Below are positions 1 through 7,456 of a stretch of DNA of 64,000 nucleotides, piece by piece. The position numbers and the translations under genes are program-made. Source of the DNA: Agrobacterium albertimagni AOL15 (GTDB lineage Bacteria > Pseudomonadota > Alphaproteobacteria > Rhizobiales > Rhizobiaceae); assembly GCF_000300855.1 (NCBI RefSeq), contig NZ_ALJF01000004.1, forward strand, positions 1-64,000, in the 5' to 3' direction. The notes beneath the pieces were generated by a model. The model made no database searches. It worked only from the letters and a program-made list of their open reading frames with translations, and was not told the origin of the DNA. Within the stretch, counting starts at the first letter, position 1, and each line of letters opens with the position of its first letter.

Positions 1-443
1 GAATACGTGACCCTCGCCCGGGGGATGCGGCTCTGGTCATTGGCGACCTTTGCCCATCATCCCCGCCGTTTTATCCGCCCCGCCGTCTGGTGATGTTCGC
101 GACGGCGTGGGCGCCTTGTCTGTGTGCCTCTGAGGCACGTCCTTCCGATCGGGGTATCCGGTGATGAGGCATCCGACCCCGTCACCTTCGTTACCAGCCC
201 CTCGTCCGGAGGGAGACCGTTGCAGCAGGCCGGGGATTTGTGCCTGCGACAGCACTCGCCCCCGGCGCCGGCCCCGCCTCGCCTGACATCGCATCGTCAG
301 GTGTATCCGAGGGCGGGACGGGGATCAGGGTAAGGGGGTGGAAATGGGCGGGGATGAAAAAACTTTGTTTTGTTGATTTTGTTGGGGGATTTTTGGAATT
401 CGTCCCCGTTTTTTCGGGAGATTGGGGCTCGCGCGGGGCCTAT

Positions 444-462
444 CTCCCCCCTTGCGGGGGAG
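444..462. repeat. C/G-rich palindrome
   Basis: CTCCCCC (444-450) and GGGGGAG (456-462) form a perfect 7-bp stem around a CTTGC loop. The same C-run/G-run hairpin recurs at 2736-2754 and inside both copies of the 59-bp element in uvrB, so this is a member of a dispersed palindromic family. Confidence 0.7.
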
Positions 463-465
463 AAT

Positions 466-512
466 GCGAAATCGAGGAATTGGCCCGATCAGGGCCAAAC
501 CTCAGATTTCGC
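466..512. repeat. Long imperfect hairpin, copy A
   Basis: The arms are GCGAAATC (466-473) with GATTTCGC (505-512), GAGG (474-477) with CCTC (500-503), and TTGGCCC (480-486) with GGGCCAA (492-498), giving 19 base pairs around a GATCA loop with small bulges. The 8-4-7 stem pattern matches the hairpin at 563-613, although most bases differ. Confidence 0.75.
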
Positions 513-562
513 AAGAGGGGGGCTTGGTGAGGATGGTGCCAACGGAACTGTGCCCCTCTCCT

Positions 563-613
563 GGAAAATCTGAAGTTTAGGCGGCTTGCGCTCGCCTAAG
601 CCTTCGATTTTCC
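563..613. repeat. Long imperfect hairpin, copy B
   Basis: The arms are GGAAAATC (563-570) with GATTTTCC (606-613), GAAG (572-575) with CTTC (602-605), and TTAGGCG (577-583) with CGCCTAA (593-599). The 8-4-7 arrangement equals that of the hairpin at 466-512, with compensatory differences in every stem block. Confidence 0.75.
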
Positions 614-738
614 GTCCTTCCTGGCTTGGGGGGCGCGATTCGTGCGGAGGGGGCGGTGACTAACGGTGTGGGAAACGCAGACTGGTGCAACTTCCTCTGA
701 GATTGGGCGGATAAGTGCTTGAGAATCGCCAATTGACT

Positions 739-2196
739 TCAAAATTTGTTGATTCCGAGGATTTTTTCGATCTGCTTGCGGCTGTTCTCCAGCCCTCGTT
801 TATCTCCCGGCGTTTTCGAAAGGGTGATGTTTTCAAGCCCGCCCATGCCTTTTACAGGTTCAAGTCGGATATGCTTATTGTCCGATTTCTCGATATACCC
901 ATGGCGTAGTAATAAGCTGCTTACTTCAGCAGTCATTCTTTTGGGGTCCCTAGATGCCCGTTTTAAGTCGTTGCAGAGCTCGCTTACGTCGTCTGAATAC
1001 GAAGAATTTTTGAGTATTTCTTCAAGCATATGCTTGCTTCTTTTATCTAATCCATCGCTGTCAGCGTGCTTTAAGCAAGATTGTACGGCGAGGCGTATTC
1101 TGTCTGAAATCTCGTTTGGATATATTTCTGGAGACATCAGTTCGATGAATTCTCTGCTTACGAGAAACTCTTCTCCCGGGCTCGAGCCTTGGGTTGTGGT
1201 TATTGGCCTTTCTAGAAGTTGAGTTTCAAGATCATTTATCTTCTCATCTTTTGTTCGTATTTCTTCTTGGTAGATGTACTCAATTTCTTCAGCTGTTAGG
1301 CGCGTTCGCTCTCTGTTTCGTTGATCAATTAAGCAAGCCTCTTGGAGATTGAGCCAATCCCACCCCAACACTGGCATCTGGGAGCGCACTGATGTCGCGG
1401 CAGCTCTTATGGATTGCGATAATTCGAACCGGTCTACGTCGTTTCCACCAGAAAAGAAGCGACGCAATGTTCCGTAAGTTGGGGCGACTAGCGCGATGGT
1501 CCCACCATACGAGTTTTTGCCTGCCGTAGCATCGCGGAGTTTGAATGAGAACCCTCGAGAAGGTTCCACAACAACGTGCGCAACTCCACCAAGTTCATAC
1601 GCTAGCTTCTCTATTGCAACTCTATCTAGCTGCCACTCATTTGGTTTCCTGGCTGATATGTAGACTATAGGAAGGAACTTGCTTGCCGTGGATTGAAATA
1701 TTGAGGCAGCCCGTAGGACGTCTTGTTCGGATTCGCTCAGCCATACCGGCTTGTCCGATACCGGCAAGCTCTTGTCCGACGACTGCGAGCTGTCACCAAT
1801 TATTGCCTTAATCAAAAACGGCTTCTTGGGTACGTCAGTCCTAGCAGTCGGCCACTTGGCAAGACACTGCGTTTTGAAACTGATCAGGTTGAGGTCGTTA
1901 GAAGGAAAACTGAATCTCAGCACCGCTTCAGTGCGCCATAAGCGCCCGTTGTCGTCTGGAATGTCATGACGAAAACCGATCGCTTTATTGCTTCCGTCAT
2001 CAGTTAGCTCACGAAATATCAGCTCTTCATGGTTCGCCGAGCGAATGTGAGCGTGGCTCTTGTCGAGGTCTTTGCTGTCAAATTCATCAAGCACTTTACT
2101 GAAATTGTTTCCGCGAAGCCATGCTATGACTTGCGATAGGAACGCGGCTTTATCCACGCTCGATTTTACCGGAAATTCTGTTGCAAAAAGTGACAT
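739..2196 (-). CDS. Accessory protein of unknown function
   Basis: This 485-residue protein belongs to no family I can name with confidence. The start is supported by a strong Shine-Dalgarno (GGAGGGG) just upstream. The gene is visibly richer in A+T than its neighbours, which suggests recent acquisition. It has no signal peptide or membrane segment. A central part (about 175-290) has a conserved-looking alpha/beta character with AHVVVEPSRGFSF and YGGTIALVAP. A charged, probably coiled-coil stretch follows at about 310-335. The last 55 residues (LLLRHGYI ... NITLSKTP) faintly resemble a HicA-like double-stranded-RNA-binding fold, which is only an impression. It stands alone with its own promoter, as single-gene accessory or defence loci often do. 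Confidence 0.8.
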   Translation of the reverse strand: MSLFATEFPVKSSVDKAAFLSQVIAWLRGNNFSKVLDEFDSKDLDKSHAHIRSANHEELIFRELTDDGSNKAIGFRHDIPDDNGRLWRTEAVLRFSFPSNDLNLISFKTQCLAKWPTARTDVPKKPFLIKAIIGDSSQSSDKSLPVSDKPVWLSESEQDVLRAASIFQSTASKFLPIVYISARKPNEWQLDRVAIEKLAYELGGVAHVVVEPSRGFSFKLRDATAGKNSYGGTIALVAPTYGTLRRFFSGGNDVDRFELSQSIRAAATSVRSQMPVLGWDWLNLQEACLIDQRNRERTRLTAEEIEYIYQEEIRTKDEKINDLETQLLERPITTTQGSSPGEEFLVSREFIELMSPEIYPNEISDRIRLAVQSCLKHADSDGLDKRSKHMLEEILKNSSYSDDVSELCNDLKRASRDPKRMTAEVSSLLLRHGYIEKSDNKHIRLEPVKGMGGLENITLSKTPGDKRGLENSRKQIEKILGINKF

Positions 2197-2238
2197 GAAG
2201 CACCCCTCCGTTCGAACAGCAACTTATCCGAGAGTGTC

Positions 2239-2267
2239 ATTATAGCAACGGTGTTTCTTGTTGCTAA
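2239..2267 (-). promoter_or_regulatory. Promoter with operator-like inverted repeat
   Basis: Reading on the minus strand, TTAGCA (2262-2267) and TATAAT (2239-2244) are separated by 17 bp, a sigma-70-type promoter 43 bp upstream of the accessory gene's start. The perfect 7-bp inverted repeat TAGCAAC (2243-2249) / GTTGCTA (2260-2266) fills the space between the -35 and -10 boxes, the usual place for a repressor operator. Confidence 0.6.
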
Positions 2268-2423
2268 CAGTCGAAGTATCTTGTGGATGGGGCGCTGTTG
2301 GACTTTCTCATTCGGAGTGGGCGCATTGTACTTTGCCTGAAAGTTCAGATGCGAAGAACGCAAAATTTCGGGCTCAATGAGGTCCTCTACGATGCTATAT
2401 TTAGCAGTCGGTGGCCATAGTTG

Positions 2424-2561
2424 CTACATCCCCCACAACAACCTAACCATCAACACCGCCATCACACCCACCACCAGCGATCGCACGCTGCTGGATCGGC
2501 TGCGCCAGCCTGCGGTCATGTAACTGAAGATATCGGAGAGCAGGGCTGCGAGGTCTTGCAT
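2424..2561 (-). CDS. Possible 45-residue membrane protein
   Basis: A short frame begins MQDLAALLSDIF and ends in one hydrophobic helix (SLVVGVMAVLMVRLLWGM), preceded by a basic segment (WRSRSSSVRS). This is the layout of a small single-span inner-membrane protein with a cytoplasmic N-terminus. No good ribosome binding site is visible, and I recognise no family. It sits alone between the accessory gene and a palindromic repeat. The clean amphipathic-then-hydrophobic composition is the main argument that it is real. Confidence 0.4.
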   Translation of the reverse strand: MQDLAALLSDIFSYMTAGWRSRSSSVRSLVVGVMAVLMVRLLWGM

Positions 2562-2581
2562 GGCGTCGGTCGGTGGCGATC

Positions 2582-2757
2582 ACAGACGGTGTAGTCTGTT
2601 CCTGTCAAACCCTTCCCATAAGGGAGGGGATGCCCCTCATCCGCCCTTCGGGGCACTGCCGGCCCTTCGCAGCGCTCAGGGCGTTCGTTACTGCCATCGA
2701 TTCACTAGATCGATGGCTTCGCTCCGCGAACCGTTCTCCCCCGCAAGGGGGGAGATA
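2582..2757. repeat. Composite palindromic repeat next to uvrB
   Basis: Several hairpins follow one another: ACAGAC/GTCTGT (2582-2599), GCCATCGAT (2693-2701) with ATCGATGGC (2709-2717), and CTCCCCC/GGGGGAG around a GCAA-containing loop (2736-2754). The intervening text (CCCCTCATCCGCCCTTCGGG and on) looks like the dispersed mosaic repeats common between rhizobial genes. The element ends just before the uvrB stop codon and may act in uvrB transcript 3'-end formation. Confidence 0.65.
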
Positions 2758-2760
2758 ACG

Positions 2761-5700
2761 TCACCGCCCTGGCCGTCCCGTTTTCCCCTTCGTCCGGCCC
2801 TTGCGCTTCTGGTCCATCGGATCCTCGTAGGAGCCGGCGCCGGAGCGGGCGCGGATGATGGGGCGGGGGTCGTCTGACGGCCGTGAGCCTGGGGTACCCC
2901 CCTCTGTCGCCTGCGGCGACATCTCCCCCACAGGGGGGGAGAGCGGGCTGCGGCCTGGTTCGGGCTTCGGCTTTTCCGGCAGCTTGCCGGTCACCGGTTT
3001 TTCGGTGCGGCCGACGGTCATTTCGTCCAAGCTATTTTTACGAAAATAGCTTTTAACCAGTGGCGCGGATTCGCTGTCCTGTCCGGCTTCGCCGGGCAGG
3101 GCATCCGCGCTGGTGTTCTTGCGGAAATAGGAGGTCTGGGCCTCGTGGTTCGAGACGGCCCGTTGGGCCTCCTCACCATGAGGAGTAGAGGTGCCCTTCG
3201 GCATGGGGACGGCGCCGTCGGTGCCGGGGCCCATGTCGTCGAGGCTGGGTTTGGAGAAATAGCTGCCCTTGCCCTGCGGGACGCCCGACTTGTTGCGGCC
3301 GGAGGGGGAGATGCGGGGCTGCGTCGCGGCTGGGGTACCCCCCTCTGTCGCCTGCGGCGACATCTCCCCCACAGGGGGGGAGAGTGGGCCGCCGGCGTTG
3401 CGGGGTTTTCCGCGTCCGCCTTCGATGTCCTTCGCTTCCTGTTTCGCGATCGGGTCGTCCATGGCGGCGAGTTCGACGGCCTTGAGGCGTTTGATTTCGT
3501 CGCGGAGGCGGGCGGCCTTTTCGAAGTCGAGGTCGGCGGCGGCGTTGCGCATGTCTTTTTCGAGCGCGTTGAGATGGGCCTGGAGGTTGTTGCCGACGAG
3601 GTGGCCGCCATCGGCGAAGCCCTTGCCGGAGACGCCCGAGATGTCGGCGCGGACGTGGTCGCGCTCGTAGACGCTGTCGAGGATGTCGGAGATGCGGGCC
3701 TTGACGGACTCAGGCGTGATGCCGTGTTCGGTGTTGTAGGCCATCTGCTTTTCGCGGCGGCGGGACGTCTCGTCCATGGCGCGCTGCATCGAGCCGGTGA
3801 TCTGGTCGGCATAGAGGATGACCTTGCCGTCGACGTTTCGCGCGGCGCGGCCGATGGTCTGGACCAGCGAGGTTTCCGAGCGGAGGAAGCCTTCCTTGTC
3901 GGCATCGAGGATGGCGACGAAGCCGCATTCGGGGATGTCGAGGCCTTCGCGCAGAAGGTTGATGCCGACCAAGACATCGAACGCGCCGAGGCGCAAGTCC
4001 CGGATGATCTCGATGCGCTCCAGCGTGTCGATGTCACTGTGCATGTAGCGGACGCGCACGCCTTGCTCATGCAGGTATTCGGTGAGGTCTTCGGCCATGC
4101 GCTTGGTGAGCACGGTGACGAGGGTGCGGTAACCCTTGAGCGCCGTTTCGCGGATTTCGCCGAGCACGTCGTCGACCTGGGATTTGGCCGGGCGGATTTC
4201 GACCGGCGGGTCGATGAGGCCCGTGGGGCGGATGACCTGTTCGGCAAAGACGCCGCCGGCTTCTTCCATTTCCCAATTGCCCGGCGTCGCGGAGACGGCG
4301 ATGGTCTGGGGGCGCATGGCGTCCCATTCCTCGAAGCGCAGCGGGCGGTTGTCCATGCAGGAGGGCAGGCGGAAGCCGTATTCGGCAAGCGTCGCCTTGC
4401 GGCGGAAGTCGCCTCTGTACATGCCGCCGATCTGGGAGACGGAGACATGGCTTTCGTCGATGAAGAGCAGGGCGTTGTCGGGGATGTATTCGAACAGCGT
4501 CGGCGGCGGCTCGCCGGGCTTGCGGCCGGTGAGATAGCGCGAATAGTTCTCGATGCCGGCGCAGGAGCCGGTGGCTTCAAGCATCTCGATGTCGTATTTC
4601 GTCCGCTGTTCGAGGCGTTGGGCTTCGAGCAGGCGGCCGCCCTTTTCCAGCTCGGCGAGGCGGAGCTTCAGCTCCTCCTTGATCGACTTGATGGCGCCGT
4701 TCAGGGCGGGCCTCGGCGTCACATAGTGGCTGTTGGCGTAGATCTTCACCGACTTCATCTCGCCGGTCTTCTTGCCGGTGAGCGGGTCGAATTCGGTGAT
4801 CGACTCGATCTCGTCGCCGAACAGCGTGATGCGCCAGGCGGCATCCTCCAGGTGGGCGGGGAAGAGTTCGATCGTGTCGCCACGGACGCGGAAGGAGCCG
4901 CGGACGAAATTGATGTCCTGGCGCTTGTATTGCTGGGCGACGAGGTCGGCCAAAAGCTGGCGCTGGTCGATGCGGTCGCCGACCGACATCTGGAAGGTCA
5001 TGGCGGTGTAGGTTTCGACCGAGCCGATACCATAGATGCAGGAGACGGAGGCGACGATGATGCAGTCGTCGCGCTCGAGGATGGCGCGGGTGGCGGCGTG
5101 GCGCATGCGGTCGATCTGTTCGTTGATCGACGATTCCTTCTCGATGAAGGTATCCGAGCGCGGCACATAGGCTTCCGGCTGGTAGTAGTCGTAATAGGAG
5201 ACGAAATATTCGACCGCGTTGTCGGGGAAGAAGTTCTTGAACTCGGAATAGAGCTGGGCGGCCAACGTCTTGTTCGGCGCGAGGATGACGGCGGGGCGCT
5301 GGGTCGCCTCGATCACCTTGGCCATGGTGAAAGTCTTGCCGGAGCCGGTGACGCCGAGCAGGACCTGGGTGCGGTCGTCATTCTTCAGGCCCTCGACGAG
5401 GTCCTTGATCGCGGTCGGCTGGTCGCCGGCGGGCTCGAAGTCGGAGGCCATGCGGATCTTGACGCCGCCTTCGGATTTCGCCGGGCGGTGGGGGCGGTGC
5501 GGCACCCAGAGCTCGCCATTCTTGAACAGCGGATTGCCGCTTTCGATCAGAGCGGTGAGGGCTTCCACGGTGGCGGTGACGGCGCCGGTGGCGAGCGATT
5601 CGGCTTCTTCGAGCGATACGTCCATGCCGGCGATCGGATTGAGGCCAGCGGCGGCGCGGGTCTTCGGATCGTTTGAGGCGCCGATCGACACGCCGCGGGA

Positions 5701-5979
5701 GGTCTTGGTCGAGGTGGTGTTCTTCGCGGTTGTTGGCTTGGCTTTTTCCAGCGCAAGTTTTTCGGCGTGGCGGCGGGCCTCGATCTCGATCTTCTTGCGG
5801 TGCTTGCCGGCTTTCGACGCGAGTTCCCGCTGGCTCTCGACCGTGGACGCTTCCGCTTCCGCCTCCAATTGCTTCACCCAATCCGAAACCGAGCCGGAGA
5901 GCGGCGCGCCTTCGAATGCGGTCTGCGGGGCTTCCTCGAAACCAGTCGAGGGGGTGGAGGATTTGGGAGACTTGGCCAT
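2761..5979 (-). CDS. uvrB: UvrABC excinuclease subunit B, extended
   Basis: UvrB is the damage-verification helicase of nucleotide excision repair, loaded by UvrA and recognised by UvrC. Visible features are Walker A GVTGSGKT (209-216), the damage-probing beta-hairpin region [12 protein letters not shown] (about 262-273), the DESH motif (about 505), the helicase C-terminal half, and a UVR coiled coil for UvrC contact (about 813-835). At 1072 residues it is about 400 longer than E. coli UvrB: roughly 175 extra at the N-terminus, charged and low-complexity, and about 230 at the C-terminus. The tail contains three SYF(S/R)K motifs (about 905, 947 and 975) and two copies of [18 protein letters not shown] encoded by palindromic DNA repeats. 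A near-consensus SOS box lies upstream. Confidence 0.97.
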   Translation of the reverse strand: MAKSPKSSTPSTGFEEAPQTAFEGAPLSGSVSDWVKQLEAEAEASTVESQRELASKAGKHRKKIEIEARRHAEKLALEKAKPTTAKNTTSTKTSRGVSIGASNDPKTRAAAGLNPIAGMDVSLEEAESLATGAVTATVEALTALIESGNPLFKNGELWVPHRPHRPAKSEGGVKIRMASDFEPAGDQPTAIKDLVEGLKNDDRTQVLLGVTGSGKTFTMAKVIEATQRPAVILAPNKTLAAQLYSEFKNFFPDNAVEYFVSYYDYYQPEAYVPRSDTFIEKESSINEQIDRMRHAATRAILERDDCIIVASVSCIYGIGSVETYTAMTFQMSVGDRIDQRQLLADLVAQQYKRQDINFVRGSFRVRGDTIELFPAHLEDAAWRITLFGDEIESITEFDPLTGKKTGEMKSVKIYANSHYVTPRPALNGAIKSIKEELKLRLAELEKGGRLLEAQRLEQRTKYDIEMLEATGSCAGIENYSRYLTGRKPGEPPPTLFEYIPDNALLFIDESHVSVSQIGGMYRGDFRRKATLAEYGFRLPSCMDNRPLRFEEWDAMRPQTIAVSATPGNWEMEEAGGVFAEQVIRPTGLIDPPVEIRPAKSQVDDVLGEIRETALKGYRTLVTVLTKRMAEDLTEYLHEQGVRVRYMHSDIDTLERIEIIRDLRLGAFDVLVGINLLREGLDIPECGFVAILDADKEGFLRSETSLVQTIGRAARNVDGKVILYADQITGSMQRAMDETSRRREKQMAYNTEHGITPESVKARISDILDSVYERDHVRADISGVSGKGFADGGHLVGNNLQAHLNALEKDMRNAAADLDFEKAARLRDEIKRLKAVELAAMDDPIAKQEAKDIEGGRGKPRNAGGPLSPPVGEMSPQATEGGTPAATQPRISPSGRNKSGVPQGKGSYFSKPSLDDMGPGTDGAVPMPKGTSTPHGEEAQRAVSNHEAQTSYFRKNTSADALPGEAGQDSESAPLVKSYFRKNSLDEMTVGRTEKPVTGKLPEKPKPEPGRSPLSPPVGEMSPQATEGGTPGSRPSDDPRPIIRARSGAGSYEDPMDQKRKGRTKGKTGRPGR
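2889..2947. repeat. 59-bp palindromic element inside uvrB, copy 1
   Basis: This element matches 3330-3388 at all but one base. It contains two hairpins, TGTCGCC-TGC-GGCGACA (2905-2921) and CTCCCCC-ACA-GGGGGGG. On the minus strand it is translated in frame as [18 protein letters not shown] near the UvrB C-terminus. Confidence 0.9.
3029..3052. repeat. A+T-rich perfect palindrome inside uvrB
   Basis: AAGCTATTTT and AAAATAGCTT form a perfect 10-bp stem around TACG. The block is far more A+T-rich than the surrounding gene and encodes SYFRKNSL, the third SYF motif of the UvrB tail, with codons (TTT, CGT, AAA, AAT) unlike those used for the other two motif copies. Confidence 0.75.
3330..3388. repeat. 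59-bp palindromic element inside uvrB, copy 2
   Basis: This copy is identical to 2889-2947 except for one C/T difference near the end. It is read in the same frame and again gives [18 protein letters not shown], just after the UVR domain. The two copies are 441 bp apart. Confidence 0.9.
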
Positions 5980-6035
5980 GGCCGGAATATGGAGAAGCGC
6001 TGCGGCAAAGGGAAGGGGCCGGGCCAGGATAATCA

Positions 6036-6050
6036 GAACAAAAACGCAAC
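6036..6050. promoter_or_regulatory. Probable LexA (SOS) box of uvrB
   Basis: GAAC-AAAAACG-CAAC matches the alphaproteobacterial LexA consensus GAAC-N7-GAAC with one mismatch, with the A+T-rich spacer typical of such sites. It ends 57 bp upstream of the uvrB start codon. Confidence 0.5.
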
Positions 6051-6096
6051 AGGAAGAGGTGGTTCTTGCCAGCGTGGTGGCAGGAGGGAAAGGGTC

Positions 6097-6771
6097 TCAA
6101 TGCTTGAAGACGTTGTCGCGATGCCAGCCAAGATAATGCGGGTGCGGCCGCAGATGTAGGGCATCCGGTCCCCTGAGATAGAGCGGCTTCGGCTTGCCCT
6201 GAGCTTTCGCCACTGCCGAAATGCGCGCGACGATCTCGATCGGGTAATGGTCGGGGCCGGTCTCGGCATTCCGGTCGACGACGAGGGCGGAGGCCGAACC
6301 GACGAGGACGACGCCGGAAGCGGCTGCGCGCGCGAGATAGTCATCGAGCTCGAGCAGCAGCGGCTCATCCTGGGGAACACCGTCCACAAAGCTTTGGGCA
6401 TAGACCTGATCGCGGTGGGCATTGATCGCGGCAAGGATCGCCCCGTCGGTCGTCGATGCCGTCTGCGAAAGCACTTCCAAGGTGGAAACACCGACACAAT
6501 CTACGCCGAGCGCAAGAGCCAGGCCACGGGCGGACGCGACACCGACACGGATGCCGGTGAACGAGCCGGGACCGACGGTCACGCCAATGCGCTCGATATC
6601 GCCGAGCGTGAGCCCGGCTTCAGCGAGCGCCTCGTCGATCATCGCCATCAGCCGTTCGGCATGGCCACGACCAATGGCTTCGCTGACACGCCCGAGCAGC
6701 TTGTCCGCCTTCGAATCAAAAACGGCGGCTGCGCAGTCCACACCCGCCGTGTCGATCGCAAGAACGATCAT
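6097..6771 (-). CDS. tsaB: tRNA t6A synthesis protein TsaB
   Basis: TsaB is the scaffold partner of TsaD in the complex that makes threonylcarbamoyl-adenosine at tRNA position 37. The N-terminus MIVLAIDTAG and the motif GPGSFTGIRVG (67-77) identify this ASKHA-fold protein, and 224 residues is normal. It follows the NifU-like gene by 21 bp on the same strand, so co-transcription is likely. The last 20 residues after LYLRGPDA (LHLRPHPHYLGW...) do not look like the usual family tail, and no rimI-type acetyltransferase follows, which suggests a rearrangement near the gene's 3' end. Confidence 0.93.
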   Translation of the reverse strand: MIVLAIDTAGVDCAAAVFDSKADKLLGRVSEAIGRGHAERLMAMIDEALAEAGLTLGDIERIGVTVGPGSFTGIRVGVASARGLALALGVDCVGVSTLEVLSQTASTTDGAILAAINAHRDQVYAQSFVDGVPQDEPLLLELDDYLARAAASGVVLVGSASALVVDRNAETGPDHYPIEIVARISAVAKAQGKPKPLYLRGPDALHLRPHPHYLGWHRDNVFKH

Positions 6772-6792
6772 GTCGTCTCCAGTCCGGTCAAA

Positions 6793-7356
6793 TCAGACCG
6801 CTTCGACTTCCTGCACTTCCGGAACGAAGTGGCGCAGCAGGTTCTGCACGCCATGCTTCAGGGTTGCCGTCGAGGACGGGCAGCCGGCGCAGGAGCCCTT
6901 CATGTTGAGGAAGACCTTGCCGTCCTTGAAACCGCGGAAGGTGATGTCGCCGCCATCCTGGGCGACGGCGGGGCGGACGCGGGTCTCGAGCAGTTCCTTG
7001 ATGGTCGCTACGATCGTCTCGTCGCCGGCATCGAAGAATTCCTCATCGGTGTCGGTCTGTGCCGATGTCGAAGCCGTTCCCATGACCGGCGCGCCGCTCA
7101 TGAAATGCTCCATGATCGTGCCGAGGATTGCCGGCTTCAGGTGGTGCCATTCCGGACCGTCTTTGGAGACGGTGACGAAATCGTAGCCAAAGAAGACGCC
7201 GGTCACGCCCGGGATCGCGAAAATGCGCGCCGCAAGCGGTGAAGCGCTCGCGCTGCCGGCATCGCGGAACTCGGCGGTGCCGGTTTCCATGACCACCTTG
7301 CCGGGCAGGAATTTCAGGGTCGCCGGGTTCGGCGTGGCTTCGGTCTGGATGAACAT
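6793..7356 (-). CDS. NifU/NfuA-like Fe-S scaffold or carrier protein
   Basis: The protein has an N-terminal Nfu_N domain (MFIQTEATPNPATLKF, about 1-90) and a C-terminal NifU domain with the cluster-binding pair C156-A-G-C159. Together they identify an Nfu-type carrier that delivers [4Fe-4S] clusters to apoproteins in the cytoplasm. The 187 residues are typical of alphaproteobacterial and mitochondrial NFU1 relatives. A degenerate Irr-box-like inverted repeat lies 34 bp upstream, which would suit iron control. The linker around 95-115 is acidic and probably flexible. Confidence 0.93.
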   Translation of the reverse strand: MFIQTEATPNPATLKFLPGKVVMETGTAEFRDAGSASASPLAARIFAIPGVTGVFFGYDFVTVSKDGPEWHHLKPAILGTIMEHFMSGAPVMGTASTSAQTDTDEEFFDAGDETIVATIKELLETRVRPAVAQDGGDITFRGFKDGKVFLNMKGSCAGCPSSTATLKHGVQNLLRHFVPEVQEVEAV

Positions 7357-7389
7357 AATGGCCTCCGGGCGGTGAATGCACCGCTAAAG

Positions 7390-7406
7390 ATTAGAATGTT
7401 TCAAAA
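7390..7406. promoter_or_regulatory. Possible Irr box (iron control element)
   Basis: The 17-mer runs ATTAGAATGTTTCAAAA. It resembles the rhizobial Irr-box consensus TTTAGAA-N3-TTCTAAA, with mismatches at its first base and in the right half-site. It lies directly upstream of the NifU-like gene, a plausible iron-responsive target. Confidence 0.4.
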
Positions 7407-7456
7407 ATAGACCCTGCAGGCCCCATCTTCAAGACGTGATCGGCAGGATGCTCAAA

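Larger units (their letters stand above)
1..738. other. Gene-poor repeat-rich region
   Basis: I see no convincing gene here: the open frames are short, overlap on both strands and lack a good ribosome binding site. The first 340 bases are very G+C-rich and hold small hairpins, for example GTGCCT-CTG-AGGCAC at 122-136 and CCTGAC/GTCAGG arms at 282-301. From about 440 to 615 three palindromic elements follow one another and are listed separately. The composition looks like rhizobial intergenic mosaic repeats rather than protein-coding DNA. A structured RNA in the first part cannot be excluded. Confidence 0.5.

Noticed and set aside
1850..2196. Plus-strand frames of 60-70 codons opposite the accessory gene
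   Set aside because: They overlap the better-supported minus-strand gene, which has a strong ribosome site and promoter.
3145..5676. Long open frame (843 codons) antisense to uvrB on the plus strand
   Set aside because: It mirrors the uvrB codon structure in a G+C-rich gene. Its translation is a low-complexity run of Asp, Ala, Val and Gly without any domain, and uvrB itself is certain.
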